Origin: an uncultured Flavobacterium sp.
GTDB taxonomy: Bacteria > Bacteroidota > Bacteroidia > Flavobacteriales > Flavobacteriaceae
Reading direction: 5' to 3'
Length of the DNA stretch: 64,000 nucleotides
NCBI RefSeq assembly: GCF_951805225.1
Contig: NZ_OX638201.1
Coordinates: forward strand, 1,426,001 to 1,490,000
Below, piece by piece: positions 16,319 to 24,842 of this stretch. Position 1 is the stretch's first letter; every line of letters begins with the position of its first letter. The position numbers and the translations under genes were made by a program. The notes beneath the pieces were generated by a model. That model did no database searches. It was not told where the DNA came from and saw nothing but the letters and a program-made list of their open reading frames with translations.

Positions 16319-17488
16319 TTATTTCCCTTTTCTACGTTTGCGTTCTGCTTTAATCATAGACAATTCGCGACTTGTTTGACCGGCAACCGAAGTATTTTCT
16401 TCAGCACGACGAATCAAGTACGGCATAACGTCTTTTACAGGTCCAAATGGAAGATATTTAGCAACATTATAACCGTTTTCGGCTAAATTATAGCTAATAT
16501 TATCGCTCATTCCGTATAATTGTCCAAACCAAATTTTATTATCGTTTTTGGCAATTCCTTTTTCCTGCATCATTTCCATCAATTTATAAGAACTCAATTC
16601 GTTGTGAGTTCCTGCAAAAATTGACATAATATCTAAATGCTCTAACATATAATGTACAGCAGCATCATAATTAACATCTGTAGCTTCTTTAGAAACACAA
16701 ATTGGCGAAACATAATTTTTCTCTTCCGCTCTTTTGTTTTCTTTTTCCATGTAAGCGCCACGAACTAATTTCATTCCGATAAAGAATCCTTCGTTTTTGG
16801 CAACTTCATGTAATTTTTTCAAATAATCTAAACGATCCCAACGGTACATTTGTAAAGTATTGAAAACAATTGCTTTCTCTTTATTGTACTTACGCATCAT
16901 ATCTGTAACCAGATCATCAGCAGCATCTTGCATCCAGCTTTCTTCACCATCAATCAATAAAGCAACATCTTTTCTGTGCGCTTCACCACAAACATGATCA
17001 AAACGGGCTACTACTCTATCCCACTCAGCTTGTTCTGCCGGAGTTAACGTTTGTTTTTCTCCTAATTTTTCATACAATTCAAAACGACCAAAACCTGTTG
17101 GCTTAAAAACAGCAAACGGAATCGCTAAACGTTCTTTAGCAAATTCAATGGTTTTTAAAGTCATTTCTAAGGCAGCATCAAATTGCTCTTCCTCTTCTTT
17201 TCCTTCAACTGAATAATCTAAAACAGATGAAACACCTTTTGTAAACATTTTGTCTACCACTGTAATACAATCGTCTTCGTTTACACCACCACAAAAATGG
17301 TCAAAAACAGTTGCACGAATTAATCCTTCTACCGGAAGATTTGCTTTAATAGCAAAATTGGTAACAGCAGTTCCTATCCTCACTAAGGGTTGACTGTCGA
17401 TCATTTTAAAAAGAAAATAAGCTCTATCAAGTTCCGTATCGCTTTTTAGTGAAAATGCAACTTGAGTGTTATCGAATATTTTTTCCAT
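16319..17488 (-). CDS. Proline dehydrogenase
   Basis: 389 residues; monofunctional PRODH of the Bacteroidota type. It oxidises proline to pyrroline-5-carboxylate with FAD and feeds electrons to quinone. Signature segments: 'FFIGMKLVRGAYMEKENKRA' (FAD/barrel), 'IFAGTHNELSS', 'QLYGMSDNISYNLAENGYNVAKYLPFGPVKDVMPYLIRRAEEN'; the last, with the R-R-x-E-E-N motif, binds the proline carboxylate. No P5C dehydrogenase domain is attached or adjacent. A TATATTTG -7 box lies at 17507-17514 on the same strand, and a strong terminator follows. Confidence 0.95.
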   Translation of the reverse strand: MEKIFDNTQVAFSLKSDTELDRAYFLFKMIDSQPLVRIGTAVTNFAIKANLPVEGLIRATVFDHFCGGVNEDDCITVVDKMFTKGVSSVLDYSVEGKEEEEQFDAALEMTLKTIEFAKERLAIPFAVFKPTGFGRFELYEKLGEKQTLTPAEQAEWDRVVARFDHVCGEAHRKDVALLIDGEESWMQDAADDLVTDMMRKYNKEKAIVFNTLQMYRWDRLDYLKKLHEVAKNEGFFIGMKLVRGAYMEKENKRAEEKNYVSPICVSKEATDVNYDAAVHYMLEHLDIMSIFAGTHNELSSYKLMEMMQEKGIAKNDNKIWFGQLYGMSDNISYNLAENGYNVAKYLPFGPVKDVMPYLIRRAEENTSVAGQTSRELSMIKAERKRRKGK

Positions 17489-17928
17489 TTTAGGTTATTT
17501 TTTGTGCAAATATAGACAGAGTTTTGAACATTATTTAGTTAAACAGGGCATATTTTACGTTCAATACTGTTAAAAAGCAAAATTTAGCTTTAACATAAAA
17601 CCGCTAAGTTGTTATCGTTTTCTTCCTTATTTATAAATTATTTGGATTGTATTAAAAGTCAAACTTGAGTTATCTTATAAATTGTCTTTAATAATTATGT
17701 ATAAGCGTTTTTCTTTGATCTTGACAGTGATTTTTCGATAATAAAGTATAACTTTAAGCTAATTAAAGATTTAGCTTTTTTTGGAGTAATAAAATTTTAA
17801 GTAAAAATGAAATTTCCTTATTTAATGTCATTTTATTTAAGCTGTTTTTAAAACAAATTAGAGCTAAAGATTGAATATTATTTCCTTAAAAATGCCTTAT
17901 TTTGCGGTTTCAATATAACTACACATCT
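17489..17928. other. Divergent intergenic region, no gene recognised
   Basis: 440 bp between proline dehydrogenase (-) and aroB (+). It holds the TATATTTG box of the former (17507-17514) and a near-consensus TATTTTG about 25 bp before the aroB start. No ORF with coding character or RNA gene was recognised in the rest. Confidence 0.5.
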
Positions 17929-18996
17929 ATGCAATCTATTCAAGCCAATAATTATCTCGTACATTTTAACCAAAATGCATACGAAGCCCTAAATAATCAT
18001 TTAAAGGAAACTAAATACTCTAATTTGTTTATTATAGTTGATAATGAGACAAATGAATATTGCTTACCTAAATTTTTACCACTTCTTGAAACTGATTTAA
18101 CAATCGAAATTATTGAATTTGAATCTGGTGAAGCCAATAAAAATATTGAAACTTGTATTGAAATCTGGAATGTTTTAACTGAACTTGGAGCTGATAGAAA
18201 ATCACTTGTAATTAATCTTGGCGGCGGTGTTGTTACAGATTTAGGTGGTTTTGTGGCTTCTACTTTTAAACGTGGAGTTGATTTTATAAATATTCCAACT
18301 ACTTTATTATCTATGGTTGATGCTTCTGTTGGCGGAAAAACAGGAGTTGACCTAGGAAATCTTAAAAACCAAATTGGCGTAATTAACGTACCTCAAATGG
18401 TATTAATTGATACGCAATATCTTGATACTTTATCGCAAAGCGAAATGCGTTCTGGTCTTGCAGAAATGCTAAAACATGGTTTAATCTATGATGCAGCTTA
18501 TTGGAGGCAGTTTTTAGACTTGAAAGCGATTGATTTTGCTGATTTTGACGCATTGATTTATCGTTCTGTCGAAATTAAAAATGATATTGTAATTCAGGAT
18601 CCAACAGAAAAAAACATTCGTAAAGCTTTAAATTTCGGACATACATTAGGGCACGCAATCGAAAGTTACTTTCTGGAAAGCGAAACTAAAACAACATTAT
18701 TGCATGGTGAAGCTATTGCAATTGGAATGATATTAGAAAGTTATATTTCGTTACACAAAGGTTTAATTACGGCCGAAGAATACGCTGAAATTAAAACTGC
18801 CATAAAAGGGATTTATGATGATGTAAAAGTGGAAGAAAATGACATCGATCCGATTCTTGAATTGCTAATTCACGACAAAAAAAATGAGTACGGTTTAATT
18901 CAATTTGCATTAATTGAAGGAATCGGAAAAATAAAAATTAATCAATCCGTTGAAAATAAATTGATTCTAGACGCGTTTCAGGATTATAAATCTTAA
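17929..18996 (+). CDS. aroB: 3-dehydroquinate synthase
   Basis: 355 residues from the ATG giving MQSIQANNYLVHF; an upstream TTG in frame lies within the probable -7 promoter box and is rejected. AroB converts DAHP to 3-dehydroquinate, the second step of the shikimate pathway, using NAD and Zn. The NAD-binding and active-site stretch 'GGGVVTDLGGFVASTFKRG' with 'PTTLLSMVDASVGGKTGVD' is intact, as are the metal-ligand regions 'GLAEMLKHGLIYD' and 'FGHTLGHAIE'. Length is typical. It is a single gene, not in an aro operon. Chorismate made from this pathway supplies the menaquinone genes found later in the window. Confidence 0.96.
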   Translation: MQSIQANNYLVHFNQNAYEALNNHLKETKYSNLFIIVDNETNEYCLPKFLPLLETDLTIEIIEFESGEANKNIETCIEIWNVLTELGADRKSLVINLGGGVVTDLGGFVASTFKRGVDFINIPTTLLSMVDASVGGKTGVDLGNLKNQIGVINVPQMVLIDTQYLDTLSQSEMRSGLAEMLKHGLIYDAAYWRQFLDLKAIDFADFDALIYRSVEIKNDIVIQDPTEKNIRKALNFGHTLGHAIESYFLESETKTTLLHGEAIAIGMILESYISLHKGLITAEEYAEIKTAIKGIYDDVKVEENDIDPILELLIHDKKNEYGLIQFALIEGIGKIKINQSVENKLILDAFQDYKS

Positions 18997-19015
18997 ACTT
19001 TTTTTAATAAAAAGC

Positions 19016-19048
19016 TTTGCTTTGGGTATATTTTATTTTTTACATTTG
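19016..19048 (+). promoter_or_regulatory. Promoter before the arginine decarboxylase leader
   Basis: TTTG motifs at 19016 and 19021, then TACATTTG at 19041-19048. Transcription should begin near 19054, giving a leader of about 240 nt before the decarboxylase gene. Confidence 0.7.
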
Positions 19049-19053
19049 CCACG

Positions 19054-19233
19054 ATGAAAACAAACAAGAAACAACAACAATTTAGCTCTTATAGAAACCG
19101 GCTCAACAGTTCCTTACTAAGGATGTTGAATCGTTTTTATAATAGTAAAAGTCCGTTTTGTTTTGATGTTTTCCTTTGCTCGAAAGCAGAACATGAAAAA
19201 CTGCAAATAGTATTTGCAAATATTAGGGTTTGA
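19054..19233 (+). CDS. Possible 59-aa protein or structured leader of the arginine decarboxylase operon
   Basis: An ATG lies 6 bp after the TACATTTG box, so it would be nearly leaderless. It opens a 59-codon frame starting MKTNKKQQQFSSYRNRLNSS, basic, with several cysteines and no recognised domain. The TGA is 60 bp before the decarboxylase start. The stretch may instead be an untranslated regulatory leader: it contains complementary-looking segments (GAAACCGGCTC, GTTCCTTACTAAGGA). Both readings are open, and I cannot decide from sequence alone. Confidence 0.35.
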   Translation: MKTNKKQQQFSSYRNRLNSSLLRMLNRFYNSKSPFCFDVFLCSKAEHEKLQIVFANIRV

Positions 19234-19293
19234 ATTTAAGATTTAGCACAGTTTCCTAAATTAAAAATCACAATCTATAATATTTAAAAATAA

Positions 19294-20697
19294 ATGAATA
19301 CAAAATATTCTGATCTAATTAATCAAACTTACTATTTCCCACAAGAGGAATTCAAATTAAATAAAGACAACTTACAATTTCACAACATCGATTTGATGAA
19401 ATTAGTTGAACAATATGGTACACCATTAAAATTTACATATTTACCGCAGATTTCTGAGAATATTAATAAGGCAAAAGCTTGGTTCAGAAAATCAATGGAA
19501 AAGAATAAATACGATGCAAAATACTTCTATTGTTATTGTACAAAAAGCTCTCATTTTGAATATATTATGAATGAAGCTTTCAAGAATAACATTCACATAG
19601 AAACGTCTTCAGCATTTGACGTTAATATTGTAGAGAATTTGCTTGAAAATGGTAAAATCAACAAAAGTACTTATGTAATTTGTAATGGTTTTAAAAGAGA
19701 CGAATACATTAGTAATATTGCACGATTAATCAATAGCGGACATAAAAACACTATTCCGATTATTGATAATTATGAAGAATTAGATTTGCTTCAGGCTGAA
19801 ATTAAAGGGAAATTCAAGATTGGAATCCGTATTGCAGCTGAGGAAGAGCCTAAATTTGAGTTTTATACTTCAAGATTAGGAATTGGATATAAAAACATAG
19901 TTTCGTTTTATAAAAAACAAATTCAGGAAAATGACAAATTAGAGCTTAAAATGCTTCACTTTTTCATTAATACCGGAATAAACGATACATCATATTACTG
20001 GAATGAGTTAGTAAAATGTATTAAAGTATACATTGCACTTAAAAAGGAATGCCCTACTCTTGATGGTTTGAACATTGGAGGTGGTTTTCCGATTAAAAAC
20101 TCACTTGCATTCGAATATGATTACCAATATATGATTGATGAAATCATCAATCAGATTAAAATTGCATGCGATGAAGCTGAAGTTGACGTTCCAAACATTT
20201 TTACAGAATTTGGATCATTTACAGTAGGTGAAAGCGGTGGCGCAATCTATCAGATTTTGTATCAAAAACAACAAAATGATAGAGAAAAATGGAACATGAT
20301 TGATTCATCATTCATTACCACTTTGCCGGATACTTGGGCTATAAATAAACGTTTTATTATGTTGGCGGTAAACCGTTGGAATGATACATACGAGCGGGTT
20401 TTATTAGGAGGATTGACTTGTGATAGTGACGATTATTACAACTCAGAACAAAATATGAACGCCATTTATTTGCCTAAATACAGCAAAGAAAAACCATTAT
20501 ATATCGGTTTCTTTAATACTGGTGCGTATCAGGAAACTATTGGAGGATATGGTGGTTTACATCACTGTTTGATTCCGCAACCTAAACATATTTTAATCGA
20601 TCGTGATGAAAATGGCATTTTAGCGACTGAAGTTTTCTCAGAACAACAAACTTCTGACGACGTATTGAAAATTTTAGGTTACAGAAAAAAAGCATAA
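19294..20697 (+). CDS. speA: Arginine decarboxylase, PLP fold type III
   Basis: 467 residues, shorter than E. coli SpeA (about 658), as usual for Bacteroidota. The expected reaction is arginine to agmatine plus CO2, the entry to polyamine synthesis. The PLP-lysine lies in 'AKYFYCYCTKSSHFEYIMNE', the phosphate-binding loop in 'LDGLNIGGGFPI', and the active-site cysteine motif is 'LLGGLTCDSDDYY'. It heads a likely operon with the DHS-like gene (109 bp on) and the acidic protein. No agmatinase gene is adjacent, so putrescine formation must be encoded elsewhere or bypassed. The alternative of a diaminopimelate- or carboxynorspermidine-type decarboxylase is less likely but not excluded. Confidence 0.85.
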   Translation: MNTKYSDLINQTYYFPQEEFKLNKDNLQFHNIDLMKLVEQYGTPLKFTYLPQISENINKAKAWFRKSMEKNKYDAKYFYCYCTKSSHFEYIMNEAFKNNIHIETSSAFDVNIVENLLENGKINKSTYVICNGFKRDEYISNIARLINSGHKNTIPIIDNYEELDLLQAEIKGKFKIGIRIAAEEEPKFEFYTSRLGIGYKNIVSFYKKQIQENDKLELKMLHFFINTGINDTSYYWNELVKCIKVYIALKKECPTLDGLNIGGGFPIKNSLAFEYDYQYMIDEIINQIKIACDEAEVDVPNIFTEFGSFTVGESGGAIYQILYQKQQNDREKWNMIDSSFITTLPDTWAINKRFIMLAVNRWNDTYERVLLGGLTCDSDDYYNSEQNMNAIYLPKYSKEKPLYIGFFNTGAYQETIGGYGGLHHCLIPQPKHILIDRDENGILATEVFSEQQTSDDVLKILGYRKKA

Positions 20698-20805
20698 AAA
20701 AAAACTTGCAAATTAAATGTTAATAAAATTAAAATTATTAATTTGCAGTATCATGTAAAAGGTCAAACTTTTAATTCAAAAAAAGAAAAACAAAAAACAA
20801 AACAA

Positions 20806-21774
20806 ATGAAAGGACCAATCAGTCAGTTTATTGAAAAACATTATTTACACTTTAACTCTGCTTCTTTAGTTGATGCTGCAAAAGCATACGAACAACAATT
20901 GGCAAATGGTGCAAAAATGATGGTAAGTATGGCTGGCGCTATGAGTACAGCAGAAATTGGTAAAATTTTTGCCGAAATTATCAGACAAGATAAAGTTCAG
21001 ATTATTTCATGTACTGGAGCCAATCTAGAAGAAGACATCATGAATTTAGTGGCACACTCTCACTACGAAAGAGTACCAAACTATCGTGATTTGACACCAG
21101 AAGACGAGTGGGCTTTACTTGAAAGAGGATTAAATCGTGTTACTGACACTTGTATTCCTGAGCATGAAGCTTTCCGTCGTTTACAAAAACACATTTACAA
21201 AATCTGGAAAGATGCAGATGATAAAGGTGAGCGTTATTTCCCACATGAATTCATGTATAAAATGCTATTATCTGGCGTTTTAGAAGAATATTACGAAATA
21301 GATCTAAAAGATAGCTGGATGTATGCTGCAGCAGAGAAAAATTTACCTATTATTGTTCCGGGATGGGAAGATAGTACAATGGGAAATATCTTTGCTTCAT
21401 ACGTAATCAAAGGAGAATTAAAAGCTTCTACCATGAAATCAGGAATTGAATATATGACATTCCTTGCAGATTGGTATCCAAAAAATAGCACTAACGGAAT
21501 TGGATTTTTCCAAATTGGTGGTGGTATTGCAGGAGATTTTCCTATTTGTGTGGTACCAATGTTGTATCAGGATATGGAAATGCATGATATTCCGTTTTGG
21601 AGTTATTTCTGCCAGATTTCAGATTCAACAACTAGTTACGGATCATATTCCGGAGCAGTTCCAAACGAGAAAATCACTTGGGGTAAATTAGATATTAAAA
21701 CCCCTAAATTTATTATTGAGTCGGATGCTACAATTGTTGCACCGTTAATTTTTGCTTATTTATTAGATTTATAG
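20806..21774 (+). CDS. Deoxyhypusine synthase-like protein (probable homospermidine synthase)
   Basis: 322 residues from ATG 20806 (MKGPISQFIEKHYLHFN); a longer frame from a TTG is not preferred. The fold is that of deoxyhypusine synthase: 'MVSMAGAMSTAEIGKIFAEI' and 'QIISCTGANLEEDIMNL' in the NAD domain, 'PIIVPGWEDSTMGNIFASY', 'GIGFFQIGGGIAGDFPI', and at the end 'ITWGKLDIK', which retains the lysine that carries the aminobutyl intermediate. Bacteria lack eIF5A, and Flavobacterium characteristically contains sym-homospermidine, so aminobutyl transfer to putrescine is the likely reaction. This is inference, supported by the adjacent arginine decarboxylase. Confidence 0.85.
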   Translation: MKGPISQFIEKHYLHFNSASLVDAAKAYEQQLANGAKMMVSMAGAMSTAEIGKIFAEIIRQDKVQIISCTGANLEEDIMNLVAHSHYERVPNYRDLTPEDEWALLERGLNRVTDTCIPEHEAFRRLQKHIYKIWKDADDKGERYFPHEFMYKMLLSGVLEEYYEIDLKDSWMYAAAEKNLPIIVPGWEDSTMGNIFASYVIKGELKASTMKSGIEYMTFLADWYPKNSTNGIGFFQIGGGIAGDFPICVVPMLYQDMEMHDIPFWSYFCQISDSTTSYGSYSGAVPNEKITWGKLDIKTPKFIIESDATIVAPLIFAYLLDL

Positions 21775-21781
21775 GATATTT

Positions 21782-22192
21782 ATGAAAAGAGTTATAGTAG
21801 ACTACGCTAAACTTACCAACGAAATTTTGAACCTTTTAGTTGAGAAATTTCCTGATGGTTATGATGATTCGGATGTAATCCGTTTTAGAAATGCTAAAAA
21901 CGAATTGATCGAAGCTGTTGAAGTTCGTACTGAAGACACTATTTATTTAGTAAAAATTAGTACTAAACTTGCTGACAGAATTGAGAACTACGATGAAGAT
22001 GACGACATCGATCTTGATGTGGACACAATCGAACCAGTAAAAGGTCTTGATCTTGATGATGATAGCGATGAAGATGACGACGATGATGCAATAGACAAAC
22101 CGGATACTGATGGCGGAGACGATGATGATGACGATGACAAAGATCCGGATGATATCGCTGACGAAGATGATGATGAAGACGACGAAGATTAA
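21782..22192 (+). CDS. Small protein with very acidic disordered tail
   Basis: 136 residues. Residues 1-75 form a compact domain ('IVDYAKLTNEILNLLVEKFP', 'DVIRFRNAKNELIEAVEVRT', 'DTIYLVKISTKLADRI'). Residues about 78-136 are almost entirely Asp/Glu. It starts 7 bp after the DHS-like gene, so it is surely in the same operon. An ordered N-domain plus acidic tail recalls the RNA-polymerase delta subunit or DNA-mimic proteins, or a polycation (polyamine) buffer, but no homology is claimed. Similar Flavobacterium proteins are, I believe, sometimes labelled 'DNA primase'; nothing here supports that. Confidence 0.8.
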   Translation: MKRVIVDYAKLTNEILNLLVEKFPDGYDDSDVIRFRNAKNELIEAVEVRTEDTIYLVKISTKLADRIENYDEDDDIDLDVDTIEPVKGLDLDDDSDEDDDDDAIDKPDTDGGDDDDDDDKDPDDIADEDDDEDDED

Positions 22193-22213
22193 TTTATATC
22201 TTTCAAAATAAAT

Positions 22214-22246
22214 TAAAGGAACTCAATTTGAGTTCCTTTTTTTATG
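22214..22246 (+). terminator. Terminator of the polyamine-type operon
   Basis: AAAGGAACTCAA / TTGAGTTCCTTT stem followed by T residues, after the acidic protein gene. Confidence 0.85.
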
Positions 22247-22342
22247 TAATTAATAATTGAGGGTAAGATATTTAATTTATAAGAAAATTAGTATATTTAA
22301 TATTTTTACAGCACTTAAAACAATGATAAAAATATCTGCCAA

Positions 22343-24661
22343 ATGAATTCAGAAATATTACACGCCAAACTAAAAGAGAATTTTGGTTTTGAAAAATTCA
22401 GGCCAAATCAGGAAACAATCATAAATACAATTCTTTCTGGTCAGGATACTTTGGCGATTATGCCAACTGGTGGCGGGAAATCAATTTGTTTTCAATTACC
22501 GGCTTTAGTATTACCAGGAATTACAATAGTTATATCTCCATTAATTGCCTTGATGAAAGATCAGGTCGATAGTTTAAAAACCAATGGAATCAATGCTTGT
22601 TACATAAATAGTAGTCAATCAAGTGAAGAACAGCAGTTTTATATTGACAATTTAAAGTCTAATAAATTCAAACTTGTTTATATAGCACCGGAAAGTTTAT
22701 CTTATCTTGATGTAGTATTTAATGAGTTGACAATCAGTTTGATTGCAATTGACGAAGCGCATTGTATTTCGTCTTGGGGACATGATTTTCGTCCGGCGTA
22801 TACAAATTTAGGATATCTAAAAAGCCGCTTCCCTTCTACTCCAGTTCTAGCTTTGACCGCAACTGCTGATAAAGCAACGCGTACAGATATTACAAAACAA
22901 TTAAAATTAAGAAATCCAAAAACCTTTGTAGCTTCTTTTGATCGAAAAAATTTAAGTTTAGAAGTTCGTCCGGCATTAGATCGAGTAAAACAAATCATTG
23001 ATTTTGTCGAAAAGAAACCTAATGAATCGGGAATTATCTATTGTTTAAGCAGAAAAACTACTGAAGAACTTGCTGAGAAACTTAAAAAAAGTGGTGTAAA
23101 AGCCAAAGCATATCACGCCGGTTTAGAAAATAAACTTCGTGCAAAAACTCAGGATGAATTTATTAATGATGATTGTCAGGTAGTTTGCGCTACAATTGCT
23201 TTCGGAATGGGAATTGATAAATCGAATGTTCGATGGGTAATTCACTATAATTTACCTAAAAATATAGAAGGTTATTATCAGGAAATTGGTCGTGCAGGTC
23301 GTGATGGTTTAGCAGCCGAAACTGTTTTATTCGAAAGTTACGCTGATGTAATTCAGCTTCAGAAATTTGCCTCAGAAGGATTGAACTCAGATGTACAGTT
23401 AGCAAAATTAGAAAGAATGAAACAATATGCGGATGCATTAAGCTGCCGCAGAAAAATTCTACTTTCTTATTTCGGAGAATTGGTTAATGAGAATTGCGGA
23501 AACTGCGATATTTGCAAAAATCCTCCAAAATTTTTCGATGGTACGATTCTCGCGCAAAAAGCATTGTCAGCAATTAGCCGTTTACAGGAATCTGAGCCTT
23601 TGGCTGTAATTGTGGATTTTTTAAGAGGCTCGAGAAACGCGTATATCTACGAAAAAAATTATCAAGACCTAAAAACGTATGGAATTGGCGATGACATTTC
23701 ATGGTACGATTGGAATCAATATCTAATTCAGCTAATAAATCTTGGATACTGCGAAATTGCGTTTCATCAACACAATAAAATTTTGCTAACTCCTTTTGCA
23801 AAGAAAGTTTTGTTTGAAGGTGAAAAAGTAAAACTGACAACCGTTGTTAAAAAAGTAATAGACAAAAACGAAATCAAAGAAGCGAAACCTAAAGCTGCTA
23901 AAAATTCTCTTTTTGAAATACTTCGAAAATTACGCTATGAAATTTCTAAAGACGAAGAAGTTCCAGCATATGTAATTTTTAGTGATGCCGCTTTAAGGCA
24001 AATGGAAACATTGCGACCAACGAGCGATGAAGAATTTCTTGCCATTGATGGTGTTGGAAAAGCTAAACTTGAAAAATATGGTCAGGAGTTTATAGATGCT
24101 ATTACTTATTATGAAAAAGTAAAAAAAGAAAAAGCAAAAGTTAAAAAAGAAAGCAACACTTATAAAACAACTTTAGCATTTTTTAAAGAAGGAAATAGTA
24201 TTGAAGAGATTGCCGGAAAAAGAAATTTAGGACAATCAACAATTGTTTCTCATTTAGCAAAATTATATGTAGATGGCGAAGATTTAGATTTAAGCCAATT
24301 TGTTACGAATACCGAAGTTAAACAATTGCACAAAGCTCAAGTAGAACTTGAATATCCAACGGCTTTAAAACCTTATTATGATCATTTTGAAGAAAAATTG
24401 TCTTATGATAAGATTCGTTTTGGATTAGCTTTTATTGAAAGATACAAAAATGACGATGAAAAACTAAAAATTAAAGCTTATTCAGTGGATGAGAAAAGAT
24501 TAGAAAATCCTGAAGCCTATAAAAAATGGAGTTCAGAGGAAGATTCAGATCTTGTTCATAATTTTTATCAAGGAAAGAAAGTGAAAGAAATAGCGCTTTT
24601 GTTAGGAAGAAATGAAGGCGCAATAAACTCCAGATTGAAAAAATTAGAATTGAAAAAATAA
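22343..24661 (+). CDS. recQ: ATP-dependent DNA helicase RecQ with extended C-terminus
   Basis: 772 residues. Superfamily-2 helicase core: Walker A 'MPTGGGKSICFQLP', DEAH box 'AIDEAHCISSWGHDFRP', motif III 'LALTATADKATRTDI', motif VI 'YYQEIGRAGRDG'. Then the zinc-binding RecQ-Ct cysteines (CRRKILL ... CGNCDIC), a winged helix, and an HRDC domain (LRQMETLRPTSDEEFLAIDG). Beyond HRDC come a helix-turn-helix ('SIEEIAGKRNLGQSTIVSHL') and a final Trp-containing Myb/SANT-like helical segment ('WSSEEDSDLVHNFYQGKKV', 'GRNEGAINSRLKKLE'). It unwinds 3'-5' at recombination and replication intermediates. The extra domains make it longer than E. coli RecQ (609). Confidence 0.95.
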   Translation: MNSEILHAKLKENFGFEKFRPNQETIINTILSGQDTLAIMPTGGGKSICFQLPALVLPGITIVISPLIALMKDQVDSLKTNGINACYINSSQSSEEQQFYIDNLKSNKFKLVYIAPESLSYLDVVFNELTISLIAIDEAHCISSWGHDFRPAYTNLGYLKSRFPSTPVLALTATADKATRTDITKQLKLRNPKTFVASFDRKNLSLEVRPALDRVKQIIDFVEKKPNESGIIYCLSRKTTEELAEKLKKSGVKAKAYHAGLENKLRAKTQDEFINDDCQVVCATIAFGMGIDKSNVRWVIHYNLPKNIEGYYQEIGRAGRDGLAAETVLFESYADVIQLQKFASEGLNSDVQLAKLERMKQYADALSCRRKILLSYFGELVNENCGNCDICKNPPKFFDGTILAQKALSAISRLQESEPLAVIVDFLRGSRNAYIYEKNYQDLKTYGIGDDISWYDWNQYLIQLINLGYCEIAFHQHNKILLTPFAKKVLFEGEKVKLTTVVKKVIDKNEIKEAKPKAAKNSLFEILRKLRYEISKDEEVPAYVIFSDAALRQMETLRPTSDEEFLAIDGVGKAKLEKYGQEFIDAITYYEKVKKEKAKVKKESNTYKTTLAFFKEGNSIEEIAGKRNLGQSTIVSHLAKLYVDGEDLDLSQFVTNTEVKQLHKAQVELEYPTALKPYYDHFEEKLSYDKIRFGLAFIERYKNDDEKLKIKAYSVDEKRLENPEAYKKWSSEEDSDLVHNFYQGKKVKEIALLLGRNEGAINSRLKKLELKK

Positions 24662-24678
24662 TTTTCTCGGTTTTTTTT

Positions 24679-24778
24679 GTCATTTCGACGAAAGGAGAAA
24701 TCATACTAGTAATTCGACAAAGATTGACATCTTTAGGAGCGGAGTTCCTTGTGTGATTTCTCCTTTCGTCGAAATGAC
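24679..24778. repeat. 100-bp palindromic repeat, family A, copy 2
   Basis: GTCATTTCGACGAAAGGAG ... CTCCTTTCGTCGAAATGAC, exactly 100 bp, intergenic between recQ and dinB. It shares with the 16015 copy the internal motif AAAGATTG and the right arm GTGTGATTTCTCC. Confidence 0.85.
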
Positions 24779-24790
24779 AAGATTATAAAC

Positions 24791-24828
24791 AAAAAATCCT
24801 GTGAAATTTACTTCACAGGATTTTTTTA
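24791..24828. terminator. Bidirectional terminator between recQ and dinB
   Basis: AAATCCTGTGAA / TTCACAGGATTT stem with A-run and T-run flanks. Confidence 0.85.
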
Positions 24829-24842
24829 TGTCTATAAGAAAA

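Noticed and set aside
21782..22192. 'DNA primase' label for the acidic protein
   Set aside because: No TOPRIM, zinc or AEP motifs are present; only a small domain and an acidic tail are visible.
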